DNA of 64,000 nt, from contig OZ025256.1 of assembly GCA_964019135.1 (NCBI GenBank), forward strand, positions 14,577,911-14,641,910, in the 5' to 3' direction. Shown piece by piece: positions 12,201 to 22,998 of this stretch; position 1 is the first letter of the stretch, and every line of letters starts with the position of its first letter. The translations under genes were made by a program, and so were the position numbers. The notes below the pieces were generated by a model. That model was not told where the DNA came from and made no database searches. It worked only from the letters and a program-made list of their open reading frames with translations. This DNA is from Arenicola marina. Taxonomy: Eukaryota; Annelida; Polychaeta; Arenicolidae.

Positions 12201-15200
12201 ACCCAGTTCAATGTTCTGACCCGCCAGTAGGCTGCAACCCAGTTCAATGTTCTGACCAGCCAGTAGGCTACAACCCAGCTCAATGTTCTGACCCGCCAGT
12301 AGGCTACAACCCAGTTCAATGTTCTGACCAGCCAGTAGGCTGCAACCCAGTTCAATGTTCTGACCCGCCAGTAGGCTACAACCCAGCTCAATGTTCTGAC
12401 CAGCCAGTAGGCTACAACCCAGCTCAATGTTCTGACCCGCCAGTAGGCTGCAACCCAGTTCAATGTTCTGACCCGCCAGTAGGCTACAACCCAGCTCAAT
12501 GTTCTGACCAGCCAGTAGGCTACAACCCAGCTCAATGTTCTGACCCGCCAGTAGGCTACAACCCAGTTCAATGTTCTGACCCGCCAGTAGGCTACAACCC
12601 AGTTTAATGTTCTGACCCGCCAGTAGGCTACAACCCAGTTTAATGTTCTGACCAGCCAGTAGGCTACAACCCAGCTCAATGTTCTGACCAGCCAGTAGGC
12701 TGCAACCCAGTTCAATGTTCTGACCCGCCAGTAGGCTACAACCCAGTTTAATGTTCTGACCAGCCAGTAGGCTACAACCCAGCTCAATGTTCTGACCAGC
12801 CAGTAGGCTACAACCCAGTTCAATGTTCTGACCCGCCAGTAGGCTACAACCCAGTTTAATGTTCTGACCCGCCAGTAGGCTACAACCCAGTTCAATGTTC
12901 TGACCCGCCAGTAGGCTACAACCCAGTTTAATGTTCTGACCAGCCAGTAGGCTACAACCCAGCTCAATGTTCTGACCCGCCAGTAGGCTACAACCCAGTT
13001 TAATGTTCTGACCCGCCAGTAGGCTACAACCCAGTTTAATGTTCTGACCAGCCAGTAGGCTACAACCCAGCTCAATGTTCTGACCAGCCAGTAGGCTACA
13101 ACCCAGTTCAATGTTCTGACCAGCCAGTAGGCTACAACCCAGTTCAATGTTCTGACCAGCCAGTAGGCTACAACCCAGTTCAATGTTCTGACCCGCCAGT
13201 AGGCTACAACCCAGTTCAATGTTCTGACCAGCCAGTAGGCTACAACCCAGCTCAATGTTCTGACCCGCCAGTAGGCTACAACCCAGTTTAATGTTCTGAC
13301 CAGCCAGTAGGCTGCAACCCAGTTCAATGTTCTGACCAGCCAGTAGGCTACAACCCAGTTCAATGTTCTGACCAGCCAGTAGGCTACAACCCAGTTCAAT
13401 GTTCTGACCCGCCAGTAGGCTACAACCCAGTTTAATGTTCTGACCAGCCAGTAGGCTACAACCCAGTTCAATGTTCTGACCCGCCAGTAGGCTACAACCC
13501 AGTTCAATGTTCTGACCAGCCAGTAGGCTACAACCCAGCTCAATGTTCTGACCAGCCAGTAGGCTACAACCCAGGTCAATGTTCTGACCAGCCAGTAGGC
13601 TACAACCCAGCTCAATGTTCTGACCCGCCAGTAGGCTACAACCCAGTTTAATGTTCTGACCAGCCAGTAGGCTACAACCCAGCTCAATGTTCTGACCCGC
13701 CAGTAGGCTACAACCCAGCTCAATGTTCTGACCAGCCAGTAGGCTACAACCCAGTTCAATGTTCTGACCAGCCAGTAGGCTACAACCCAGTTCAATGTTC
13801 TGACCCGCCAGTAGGCTACAACCCAGCTCAATGTTCTGACCAGCCAGTAGGCTACAACCCAGTTCAATGTTCTGACCCGCCAGTAGGCTACAACCCAGCT
13901 CAATGTTCTGACCAGCCAGTAGGCTACAACCCAGTTTAATGTTCTGACCAGCCAGTAGGCTACAACCCAGTTCAATGTTCTGACCCGCCAGTAGGCTACA
14001 ACCCAGCTCAATGTTCTGACCAGCCAGTAGGCTACAACCCAGTTCAATGTTCTGACCAGCCAGCAGGCTACAACCCAGTTCAATGTTCTGACCCGCCAGT
14101 AGGCTACAACCCAGCTCAATGTTCTGACCAGCCAGTAGGCTACAACCCAGTTCAATGTTCTGACCCGCCAGTAGGCTACAACCCAGTTCAATGTTCTGAC
14201 CAGCCAGTAGGCTACAACCCAGTTCAATGTTCTGACCAGCCAGTAGGCTACAACCCAGTTCAATGTTCTGACCCGCCAGTAGGCTACAACCCAGTTCAAT
14301 GTTCTGACCAGCCAGTAGGCTACAACCCAGTTCAATGTTCTGACCCGCCAGTAGGCTACAACCCAATTCAATCTTCTGACCAGCCAGTAGGCTACAACCC
14401 AGTTCAATGTTCTGACCAGCCAGTAGGCTACAACCCAGTTCAATGTTCTGACCCGCCAGTAGGCTACAACCCAGTTCAATGTTCTGACCAGCCAGTAGGC
14501 TACAACCCAGTTCAATGTTCTGACCAGCCAGTAGGCTACAACCCAGTTCATTGTTCTGACCAGCCAGTAGGCTACAACCCAGTTCAATGTTCTGACCAGC
14601 CAGCAGGCTACAACCCAGTTCAATGTTCTGACCCGCCAGTAGGCTACAACCCAGCTCAATGTTCTGACCAGCCAGTAGCCTACAACCCAGTTCAATGTTC
14701 TGACCCGCCAGTAGGCTACAACCCAGTTCAATGTTCTGACCAGCCAGTAGGCTACAACCCAGTTCAATGTTCTGACCAGCCAGTAGGCTACAACCCAGTT
14801 CAATGTTCTGACCAGCCAGTAGGCTACAACCCAGTTCAATGTTCTGACCAGCCAGTAGGCTACAACCCAGTTCAATGTTTTGACCAGCCAGTAGGCTACA
14901 ACCCAGCTCAATGTTCTGACCAGCCAGTAGGCTACAACCCAGCTCAATGTTCTGACCAGCCAGTAGGCTACAACCCAGCTCAATGTTCTGACCAGCCAGT
15001 AGGCTACAACCCAGGTCAATGTTCTGACCAGCCAGTAAGCTACAACCCAGTTCAATGTTCTGACCCGCCAGTAGGCTACAACCCAGCTCAATGTTCTGAC
15101 CAGCCAGTAGGGTACAACCCAGCTCAATGTTCTGACCAGCCAGTAGGATACAACCCAGTTCAATGTTCTGACCAGCCAGTAGGCTACAACCCAGTTTAAT

Positions 15201-15766
15201 GTTCTGACCAGCCAGTAAGCTACAACCCAGTTCAATGTTCTGACCCGCCAGTAGGCTACAACCCAGCTCAATGTTCTGACCAGCCAGTAGGCTACAACCC
15301 AGTTCAATGTTCTGACCAGCCAGTAGGCTACAATCCAGTTCAATGTTCTGACCAGCCAGTAGGCTACAACCCTGTTCAATGTTTTGACCAGCCAGTGGGC
15401 TACAACCCAGCTCAATGTTCTGACCAGCCAGTAGGCTACAATCCAGTTCAATGTTCTGACCAGCCAGTAGGCTATACAACCCAGCTCAATGTTCTGACCA
15501 GCCAGTAGGCTACAACCCAGTTCCATGTCGGCTTTCTCCGTCCGATCCAGATTTCGCGGCGCATTCCTCTCCATGACCCGCTGGTTCACCGGACGAGGAA
15601 GGTCGCCCGCCAAGCCCTGGAGCTCAACCAGACGGACCGCAAGTTTGTCTCCAGCGCCACCTACCTTCCGCTCTACGGAACATGCGCGTTGCTCACCAGC
15701 GCCATATTGTGGCACTATTGGACGGGCGTGAACGGGGTTTTGGATCAATTCTCGAACGATGAGTAG
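275..15766 (+). CDS. FDFT1: Squalene synthase (farnesyl-diphosphate farnesyltransferase), 3' six exons, N-terminus outside window
   Basis: The enzyme joins two farnesyl diphosphates to squalene with NADPH, the first committed step of sterol synthesis, anchored in the ER membrane. Exons by GT-AG boundaries and human-like sequence: 275-458, 1310-1438, 1873-2064, 2308-2484, 3680-3832 and 15551-15766; phases agree at all five internal junctions. About 348 residues are visible. Exon 1 carries the first Asp-rich motif (DTVEDD, after FYLVLRAL). Exon 2 carries QKMGRGM. Exon 3 carries [14 protein letters not shown] and the second Asp-rich motif (NIIRDYLED). Exon 4 carries [16 protein letters not shown] and [13 protein letters not shown]. 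Exon 5 carries CYNN and [10 protein letters not shown]. The final exon is the C-terminal anchor. These motifs are diagnostic of the family, and the only part missing is the start, which lies left of the window. Intron 5 is 11718 bp and almost entirely minisatellite. Confidence 0.95.
545..690. mobile_element. Fragment of a small inverted-repeat element (TATTGCTGGGTT family)
   Basis: The start CATTGCTGGGTTTGG followed by G-runs, TCCGCG and AAAA matches the ends of copies at about 40987-41110 and 60711-61018. Only the left end is clear here; long G and C runs blur the rest. A MITE-like non-autonomous element is the likely class. Confidence 0.4.
808..1035 (+). mobile_element. tRNA-derived SINE, AACC-tailed family, copy 1
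   Basis: The head GTGGGTTAGAGCGC with the B-box-like GGTTTGAACCC at about 850 looks like a Pol III type-2 promoter. A conserved body follows (GTGTTCGCAGATTAAAGAT, then GCAAAGAGAAGGGTGTTACC, GGAGACATGGCTCC, TTGACGCGACATGA, GGTTAAAGCGTCCTGAAT) and then AACCA. The same body occurs at 18205-18437 and, inverted, at 23409-23642. Confidence 0.7.
1753..1872 (+). repeat. 48-bp tandem repeat (2.5 copies) abutting the exon-3 acceptor of squalene synthase
   Basis: Copies start at 1753, 1801 and 1849 with TCTCCATATATTAAAGATG (third: TCTCCATACATTAACG). The third copy is cut short and runs directly into the acceptor (TTTTTCAG) of the exon that begins at 1873. The period is exactly 48 bases. Confidence 0.8.
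2485..3679. other. Squalene synthase intron 4
   Basis: It holds a C-run just after the donor, a reverse-oriented tRNA-like SINE at about 3020-3125, and an imperfect inverted repeat around 3280-3350 (AAACATTTCAAATTCA and TGATTTGAAATG). No coding sequence recognised. Confidence 0.55.
3020..3125 (-). mobile_element. tRNA-like SINE head, reverse orientation
   Basis: On the minus strand it reads GTGCCTCCCTAGCTCAGTTGG, a tRNA-like A-box region, then GCTGAGCTGCAGATCG and the B-box-like GGGTTCGCGCCC. The part from GCTGAGCTGCAGATC onward is shared with 48675-48760. It would not fold as a complete functional tRNA. Confidence 0.5.
3833..4389. other. Left end of squalene synthase intron 5 before the repeat array
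   Basis: It contains a G-run at about 3880-3890, a (TA)n microsatellite at about 3945-3970 and AT-rich unique sequence. No exon seen. Confidence 0.6.
4390..15520 (+). repeat. Giant 36-bp minisatellite array, about 309 copies, in squalene synthase intron 5
   Basis: The unit is TTCAATGTTCTGACCAGCC followed by AGTAGGCTACAACCCAG (36 bp). Copies differ at a few positions: TTCAAT, CTCAAT, TTTAAT, TTCATT or GTCAAT at the start; GACCAG or GACCCG in the middle; CTACAA or CTGCAA near the end. Because 36 is divisible by three and the unit lacks stops in several frames, it makes very long meaningless open frames on the minus strand and shorter ones on the plus strand. A few out-of-register units (about 4790, 6003 and 15473) change the frame. 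The array sits wholly inside an intron: the donor at 3833 and acceptor ending at 15550 flank it in matching phase. Confidence 0.97.
15551..15766 (+). CDS. FDFT1: Squalene synthase last exon: C-terminal membrane anchor, stop TAG
   Basis: This exon begins after a pyrimidine-rich acceptor ending GATCCAG, only 30 bases past the last 36-bp repeat. Read in phase 0 from exon 5 it gives [10 protein letters not shown], then a basic stretch, then [10 protein letters not shown], a hydrophobic segment ([10 protein letters not shown]) and a short tail ending FSNDE before TAG. It lines up with the human C-terminus (IYHRIPDSDP, SHYSPIYLSF, then a hydrophobic helix). The same stretch has open frames on both strands, but the match to the squalene synthase tail and the correct phase decide the strand. 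No clear polyadenylation signal was seen close downstream. Confidence 0.88.
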   Translation: MSRRIPLHDPLVHRTRKVARQALELNQTDRKFVSSATYLPLYGTCALLTSAILWHYWTGVNGVLDQFSNDE

Positions 15767-17925
15767 ATTTCAGTTGTCGGACAACGACAAAATCAGGCGC
15801 GGATCCAAGGTTAGGTTGGGCGGTGGGAGTGATCCCCCCCCCCCCCCCTTTTTATAATTTAGATGGTGGGCCAAAGACCGATGAATCCTGAGACTGTTCT
15901 TAACCTTTATACTTGTCCCATGTATCCGCCCAGAAAGACGGGATGTGTCAAATCATTTCTCGAAAAATAGGTGTCAAGCGTCCTATTGAATCAGTTCTCG
16001 GACGACAATGGGTTTCATAGAGTTCTCGGACGACCGCTTTTCGTTCGTGGCATTAAATCAATTCTCGCGAGACTATTATATTGCATGCGTCGTATTTAAC
16101 CGGTTACTAGGCGAATAGTATGATTTCATAAGTTGACTTTCGGTAACGTGATATTTGCTAAGTCAATGGTAAAGGTTGTATGGTCACTGATGTCTGCTTT
16201 ACTGTTACATACATGTTATCTTAATTATTGTTACTATCCGCCCATTAATTATCTTAAACGTCTCCTCAATTCCACCGTACATTTGTACCAGATTCCATTC
16301 CTCCACTTGGAATTATAAAGTTGTACAATGATGGTTACATAATGGTTATGTTATGTTATTGCCATTGATTTTTCTTTCATCTGAATCTTGGTTTCCTTGG
16401 AATCTATCTTTAAAATGTTCGGACAATAGAAGCCAAAGTTTGGTATGTAATGTTAGTGGATCACTTCCTGGATCGTTATCATCTGTGAAGTTTGATTCCC
16501 TGTTTTCTTCTTGCCGTTAATAAGTTGTCATGGTGATTTCGTACAAATGATACTGACCGTTATGTTACTTGTAATAATGAAACGGTCGACATATTTTTGT
16601 AAGCAGAAACAGATTACATGTGTAATAGAAAGTGTATACATAACCGGTGCATTGGGTGTTCGGATACCGCGCGTCTTTCAGTGTTTCGATATATGGTATC
16701 CTTCTTATGGTTGACTTGTGCCTATTGCATTTGTAGATACTTAAATATTGTCCTATGTAGTTTTGGGGTAATACGTATAAGATATACAAAGTAGAGCGTT
16801 ATAAAGACAATTTATAGTAATTATAATGCCTTGTAATTAATGAAATGAAACGGCGAAAGTACGCTTCTGTTGTAGGTTTCCAAGATAAATTCGCTTGCTA
16901 TACTTCATGGTTTCATGTCTCATCGACAAAACTCTAACGGATGTAACAAATGAAGTGAAATTGATTTAATGTTACATCAAGGTAACATCATCTGTGATAA
17001 CCGTAGATCGTATGTCATTTTCTGGAGCAGAAACAAGAAGAATAAAATGTCTTATTGTTAACATGCAGCCACTTGTTTACTTAAGTAATTCCGTGCTCTC
17101 AAACACTGTACGACTTTTAAGTTATAGAATATATTCCGTTAAGGCGCATGCTCATGTAACGGTACATTCGAATGTACGAGACGCAAGCCGAATACATATC
17201 TTTTCATGAATGAACTGTTACGCGGGTATTTTCTGAATTAAAGTACGGTGAGCCTCACCTGTTTCCCGTGGCGTGATGATGGTTCCTTTTAAAATGTACA
17301 TTGCATCTCTCGCTTCCGAAAGCTATAACATAGCTTACTGAAGCCTGTCCATCTTCCATCTTAGAACCCACGAAATGTATTATTGTAGTAAATTGTAGGC
17401 TAGATATTCCAGTTTATCATTCATTGTGTGTTTGTGACTTGTTTCAGAGAAGCTCACTTATTGCCCATAATTGTCATTGGCTGCGAATGTTGATATTCGT
17501 AACATAGAAGGAACTTTGTTCAACTAGAATTAGTTTGGTGTCGTTGAGTTATTCCCAATTTCTCAGCTCGCTAAAACAGTACATTTAAAAAAAAAAAATG
17601 TAGTTTAGACAATAGGATGACGCATGACAGTAAACTTGAAAAGTCAAGGTATAAACTGCTAGCATCAGTAGAGAGCATCTCTGTAGAGTGGTAGCGGCAG
17701 GGGGCAGCACCAGGGGTGGTATTATCACGATCTACTTGGTGGGACAGCGTAGAGCACCTAGCAACCCCCTCCTCAACCATACCGGCCCCTGTGGAATGGG
17801 ACGGAACAAAGGAATGGAACTATTCCTTTCGCTACTTAACTGCATTGTCCGTATTCGGTGAGCTAGCAAATTCAGGTTTACGTGAGAGGTCAGAGGTGTT
17901 TTCACGTGGTGACCGAGCGGGATTC

Positions 17926-18010
17926 TCCGTGGCCGAGTGGTAAAACACTCTACTGCATCTAGATCAAACAGGTTCGTGGTTCAAAACCCGGTTAGGGCGA
18001 TCTAATATCC
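17926..18010 (+). mobile_element. tRNA-like SINE head (Leu/Ser-type A box)
   Basis: It shows TGGCCGAGTGG, a perfect type-2 A box as in Ser/Leu tRNAs, and GGTTCAAAACCC about 45 bases later as B box. A similar but weaker pair lies in intron 1 of each NIDO gene copy. Confidence 0.45.
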
Positions 18011-18204
18011 GAGGCCAATTTCATCCAATTTTTTTTTAATCATTTTTCCCGTGTGTTTCGTGATCTAATTTAGCTTTCGTGCGCACAAATCTGGCGCAAC
18101 ACAACATAACAATCCTTTCTCCATATGGCAGCCCCCCCCACCCCCCCCCCCACTCCCCCTCCTCCGCTCCGCCGCCTCAGCGATTCATTCTATAAGTATC
18201 AGTG

Positions 18205-18437
18205 GGTCACCCCATGGTCTAGTAGGTAGCGCGTTTGGCTGTTGTCGAGTGTGCTTTGCCAGGCCAGGCCGGCGCGTGGTTATCCCATCCTAATATCCCA
18301 CCTGTGCAGAGAAGCAATGTCTGTTTTCGCGAAGAGTAGGGGCGTACTCCTGAAGACATGGCTCATCTACCTTGACCTTGGCAGTTTCGCCATATGACCT
18401 ACGTCATGAGGTTAAAACGTCCAACTTAAACCAACCG
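18205..18437 (+). mobile_element. tRNA-derived SINE, AACC-tailed family, copy 2
   Basis: The head is TGGTCTAGTAGGTAGCGCG. The body resembles copy 1 (TGTTTTCGCGAAGAGTAGGG, CTGAAGACATGGCTC, GGTTAAAACGTCC) and it ends AAACCAACC. It is more diverged than the copies at 808 and 23409. Confidence 0.55.
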
Positions 18438-18617
18438 ATCCATAATTACCAACAAAAACGCCTTGATATATATGTAACGATCTATGCGACTGTATGTAAC
18501 TTGTTAACGTTCCTTACTTGGCTAATTTTGCTACCATTCAGCTGCATATAAAACACAGAATCCCCTTCTTTACCCGTTCATTGCGCCTAAGCACCGTATA
18601 GCTATGAACAAATAAAC

Positions 18618-18717
18618 ATGGCGGCGACTCCTCAATCACTTGAGACTCACAAATCAATTGGTGAATGCGCGTATGATAACAAAGCGACAAAGCCAACGCG
18701 ATCAGCACCGTCTGAGA
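18618..18717 (+). CDS. Possible first coding exon of an unknown gene
   Basis: An ATG in good context (AAACATGGCGGCG) opens a frame beginning MAATPQSLETHKSIGE. It can splice at a GTACCA donor after 18717; without splicing it stops at 18726-18728. Splicing directly to the exon at 21850 would create an immediate stop, so the two are not obviously one gene. No protein family is recognised and this may be a chance frame. Confidence 0.2.
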
Positions 18718-21700
18718 GTACCATATAGAGCATGCCTACCTACCACAGAGTGCCCTCCGTCGTGCCACCGGTTTTTATGTTTATCTTACCGTCGGGAATC
18801 GATCGTCTCATTTCCCCAGCCTTCGCCATGTTTGCGTTCACGGTCTATAATCAAAGCCTGCGAGTGTCCCGGCAGACGACGCATACACATTCACTCCTTC
18901 AGTTTCGCGCCAAATGTTGACTCTCGTGAAAAAAAGTCTTGTTTGCGCGCCTTCGCTGGATTTGGCACTTTGGCATCAGCGGTCGCGGCGACGGTGAGAA
19001 GCGATTTTATCAAATCCATGGACGATGTGTTGTCGACGATTGATCTGACAGTTCCTACGTATTTATTGTTGGTGGGTATTTACTGTGGAAGAGAAATGTA
19101 AATATACTGACGTGTCTGTGGCCAGAATTAAAGTGTTGTGCGCTGCCATGGAGACGTTAGTATATACATGCATGGACCAGACGGTCTGTTAGTGACGAAG
19201 GTAGACATATATATGTATAGATCATTTTGATTGCTAGGACTACACGGTGCAATGCATTTAGAACTTTAATAATAGTAATAAATATAATATTATTCGATCG
19301 ATAAAAAAACTCTGCTCCGATCCGCTCCAGTCAGCGAATTATAGCAAGATTCGGGGAGTGGGGTGTAGGGGTAGCAGGGAGGGGGGGTGTAATTTAAGGG
19401 GCGCACTCGAGAGGCCCATCCAGACCAAGCGGTACTTCGACTTTCAGGTTAATTTTGCCCCCATTTCGGTCGCAATTGACTTCTCGGTTTGGAGACAGGT
19501 AACACGACACATTGACCCTCCCCCTCCGACCCCCCTATTTACCCCCACCCCGTCACGCGCCACCCCAGCCCATTGGAGCCGACCCAGCTAGATTACATGG
19601 AGAGAGTCATAATGTCGGGTTCCTTTCAGGTCACACTCACTAAATTAACACACGTACGTCACTCTCACGATGCCCCCCTCCCCTCCTCCCTTCCCCCCCT
19701 CCCCCCCCCCTCCCCTCCCTGCGTCCCCCGCCCCGCCCCACCCCCCACCTCCTCGCTCACCCCGGCAGATACCATACACCTGCCTTCGCAATCACACCCC
19801 TATCAATGGCCTCACGTCTCTCTCTACCCACCCACCCAGTACTGCACCACCATCCCCTTTCCACCACCCCTCCCCCCCCCCCCCCACCCACCCCAACATC
19901 CCACAAACCCTTAATGCAAACACCTGAACACACTAGTCCTGTTTATATGCCGACCCGGCTCTTCCGTCAGCCCCAGCACGTCCCTCGCCCCCTCGCCTTG
20001 ACGACGGGCACCGTGATCGGGACCCAACCACCAAGCAAGCCATGCCGCTGGCTCACGACGGTCCTGACACGGACCCGGGAGACGGCAGGCACAGCTCTCT
20101 ACCAACCCCGCCGGTCTCAACTTTACGGCTTCTGACACTTACACATCAAGAAAGGGATGATATATTGAGATAAGAGGACTCTTTAGGAGGCCTTGGCGGC
20201 TCGTTATAGGACGCCACACAGCAATGCGTATGACGAGTGTGTGATTCTATCCAAAGAGACCTGATTAATACTGCGGTCCTGTAAACGGGCGCCCCTCTCG
20301 GATCCAGCTCTTGGATTATCTGCCACACCTACGATATATCTGTGAGTCCGTGTATGAGGGTCGCGTTCGTGTAACCTGCACGATCCTTTCATTAGTATCA
20401 CGCGGGCGAACACTGGTTCTGGAGACAAGTTGGCTTAATTGGCTTCGGCGGCGTTTCCGCATCGCAAGTACGGTATATGTGGCTAAAAAACGTTAATCTT
20501 AGACACGTGTTCAACTGTATTCCATTTCTAATTCACGGGCACATGCATCTATAAACTAAGAGCAAGATGAAATCTTGATGCTAGGGGGGAGCCCCGGTTC
20601 CTTGTAGGCAAGCAAACGAACCTAATTCTAATTCTAAATTAACCAGAAATTTACCAGAAATTTTGGAACAAAGGAATAAAAAGGTAAATTTAATAATGAT
20701 TAATGGGCAAAATAGTTATGATGGTTGGTGGGGTGCAAGAAAACTGTCAACCTGTACCCTCTCCAACTGCCGCAACACTTTGTTTTGCATAATAATGAGG
20801 CTGAATTATTCATTGGCAGTACTTATGACCCGAAGACCTTGTCCACTAGTCCGAGTGCCATGACCGAAAGTGCCTTGTGTTTGTGCAAAGGCTGCCTATC
20901 AGGTGTCACACAGTTCAAGAAACATGAAACGTGTAGCAGTTCTGCGGAGGAAAGTGGCGCAACTAGAGTCTTGTATAATTGCTTATATTTCCAATATTTG
21001 CGTTCATAATTGTTGTCTTACTTTTTCGTCTGCTTCTGGCCGTAAGGTTGCTATTGAAGTGGTAGCGGAGGGAGGGGTACTCAGAGAGGAGGGAGAGGGG
21101 TGTTCGGAAAACTGACCGGGCTCTCTGTTTGTGCGGGGAAGGGTGGGGGGGGCGGGGGTAGATTTCCCAAATAGTTCGCGAACCAATAATTTGTAGTGCT
21201 TTTGTCTATATTACGATACTAATGCACATATATTTGTCATAAACTAAGGGGTAAGATATTCAGGTGAATGAAATGAATTATAAATATTTAGGCGAATTAT
21301 GACCCTTGCTCACAAGAAGTAGCAGAGCTGAGGCCGACAGCAATCCACGTCATGAGGGTTGGTTGCATTAACATACCATACCCCTTAGTCGCAATAAGCC
21401 CCCCCCCCCGGTCACAAGATTTCAGTGTGGGGCTAACGAAAGAGTCGGGTCGTCAAATTTCTTTTATTGTGCCCCCCACTCCCCTTACAATGATTCCTGC
21501 CCACGACCCTGCTCATCTCTACTTGGACAAAAACTCATACACTTACTTGATTACGACCAAATAATTCCAAGAATGTAAGCATTATATAATATATATATCT
21601 CTTATGTAAAACTCTTGATGAAATGATAACTTTTGTTTTATTACATTGAGTTGGTACAGAACACCTTTCGTCACGATACACAGGTAGACGACTGACAATG

Positions 21701-21849
21701 CCTCGCAACAAATACAATAAATTACTTGAGCTAATGAAGTCTCAGATTATAATAGCAGGAAACGCTCTTCTGACGGCCTTAGAATCCATATTATTAGAGA
21801 TATCAATATGTGGGCCCACTATAGGTGAGTTTGGCATGTTGTGTTGCAG
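18718..21849. other. Non-coding region with pyrimidine-rich tracts
   Basis: Between 19505 and 19905 the plus strand is strongly C-rich, with runs of C broken by T and A (densest at 19676-19760 and 19860-19905). G-runs occur at 19380, 20584 and 21145, and a C-run at 21400. Open frames through the tract are proline-rich artefacts of composition. No gene is recognised. Confidence 0.5.
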
Positions 21850-22998
21850 GCTGAGCCACCGAGAGACATGTCCTACTGCCCACACCGCAGTCCCATTGGC
21901 TGGACCTCCAGTCGGTTCGGCCACTGCTACCAGTCCACGCTGCCGACCGGGGAGCGCGGGATGCAGGCCACCATGCACCGGAACCTGTCACCCCGCTTCC
22001 GGCGGAAGCCGCCGCAAAATAACAACGGCGGCGTGGGCGCCAGAAACGGTCACCATGACGACGGCGGTGGCGGCGCGGACGACATGGCAGCGCGCTACGA
22101 AAGAGCGCAGCGGATCTTAGAGCGGCAACGTGTTTTACCTAAGACGTTCACCGGAAGTGCTATCATGGGTGAGGAGGACGCCGAAGTCGCTCGTCGCGTG
22201 ACGGACCGGCTGTTCTACATACCGGAAGGTGAAGGTCGCAATGGACGTCCCAGGACGGCGCCGGCGCCGCAAGACGCCATTGTGGATAAACCCTTATACA
22301 CCGGTGACGAGGTAGCCGCCATCTTGAATAAATTGTGTAATAATGAATCGGGCAATCGGAAAGAGCGACAAGGTGAGGACGAGGAAGAAGGGAGGGAGGA
22401 AACGCACTCGTCGCAGGACGGTGATAACCAAGAGTGTAAGACCAAGAAGAAGAATGAGATTATGAAGCGATTTAACAAGCCTCACTTGTACTACCCGGGA
22501 GACCAAGTCGCTGATGCTCTTCGAGAATTCTGCAAGGATACCGCGGAACCCATTTACGGTTCAAACGGAAGGAAATCTCGCCTCCAGTCTCAGCGATCAT
22601 CCGCGAGAACCGCGCGAGATGTGAAGCAGGAGTCCTCTCGCGAAGATCCCGGTGACAGCGGTAGCCTCGGCGGGTCGGAAAGACGAGACGGGTCGACGCC
22701 CTCCGAGCGCCCTCGTCGAGGGGGGTCCGGGCGGGGTGAGCCTAGGCGCGCGGGAAGCAGCGGTGGAGCCGCGGCACGGGAGTCGGTACCGCCAGGGGAC
22801 CCTCGGCGGCGACCCTCCGCCACGTCCTCTGTGGACCGGCAGCGCGTGGCCAGACGGAGGGCATCGGAAGCTAAGATCAACGATATCATTGACAAGCTGA
22901 GTTACAGGAAATACGAGCGGAAGGCGGAACCTAAGCACACCAGGGGCAACACAAACGCTACGACATCCAAGGATCTCAACAACGGAAAAAGGCCATGA
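21850..22998 (+). CDS. Terminal exon of an uncharacterised basic, low-complexity protein
   Basis: An AG acceptor (GTGTTGCAG) precedes 21850, and the frame stays open to TGA at 22996-22998. The first ATG is at 21868, giving about 376 residues beginning MSYCPHRSPIGWTSSRFGHC. Two related stretches are visible: PLYTGDEVAAILNKLCN and LYYPGDQVADALREFC, sharing the pattern LY-x(1,2)-GD-x-VA-x2-L-x3-C. They are separated by an acidic/basic linker. A Ser/Arg/Gly-rich region follows, then a basic end (IIDKLSYRKYERKAEPKH). No transmembrane segment or known domain is recognised. The codon pattern is GC-rich, unlike the flanks, and paired polyadenylation signals lie about 300 bases downstream, so I believe it is a real gene end. 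Whether upstream coding exons exist is unknown. Confidence 0.6.
   Translation, partial: AEPPRDMSYCPHRSPIGWTSSRFGHCYQSTLPTGERGMQATMHRNLSPRFRRKPPQNNNGGVGARNGHHDDGGGGADDMAARYERAQRILERQRVLPKTFTGSAIMGEEDAEVARRVTDRLFYIPEGEGRNGRPRTAPAPQDAIVDKPLYTGDEVAAILNKLCNNESGNRKERQGEDEEEGREETHSSQDGDNQECKTKKKNEIMKRFNKPHLYYPGDQVADALREFCKDTAEPIYGSNGRKSRLQSQRSSARTARDVKQESSREDPGDSGSLGGSERRDGSTPSERPRRGGSGRGEPRRAGSSGGAAARESVPPGDPRRRPSATSSVDRQRVARRRASEAKINDIIDKLSYRKYERKAEPKHTRGNTNATTSKDLNNGKRP

Larger units (their letters stand above)
15767..18600. other. Region downstream of squalene synthase, no gene recognised
   Basis: It presumably includes the 3' untranslated region of squalene synthase. It shows a C-run at about 15833, AT-rich unique sequence, a tRNA-like head at 17926-18010, a C-rich tract at about 18128-18175 and a SINE at 18205-18437. 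Short open frames here (for example 16133-16318 and 16994-17209) have no recognisable motif and no convincing splice context. Confidence 0.55.

Noticed and set aside
4390-15520. CRISPR-like repeat array
   Set aside because: There are no spacers: every base belongs to the repeat unit, and the surroundings are a eukaryotic gene. The same applies to the 46-bp array at 55190.
4267-15748. Very long minus-strand open frames (up to 3159 codons) of 12-residue repeats such as [12 protein letters not shown] and [12 protein letters not shown]
   Set aside because: They are products of a 36-bp repeat with no stops in several frames at once. The region is an intron of squalene synthase with matching donor and acceptor, and several overlapping frames are open together.
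19573-20135. Proline-rich open frames in the C-rich tract
   Set aside because: Base composition alone explains them; all three frames are proline/serine/threonine-rich and overlap.
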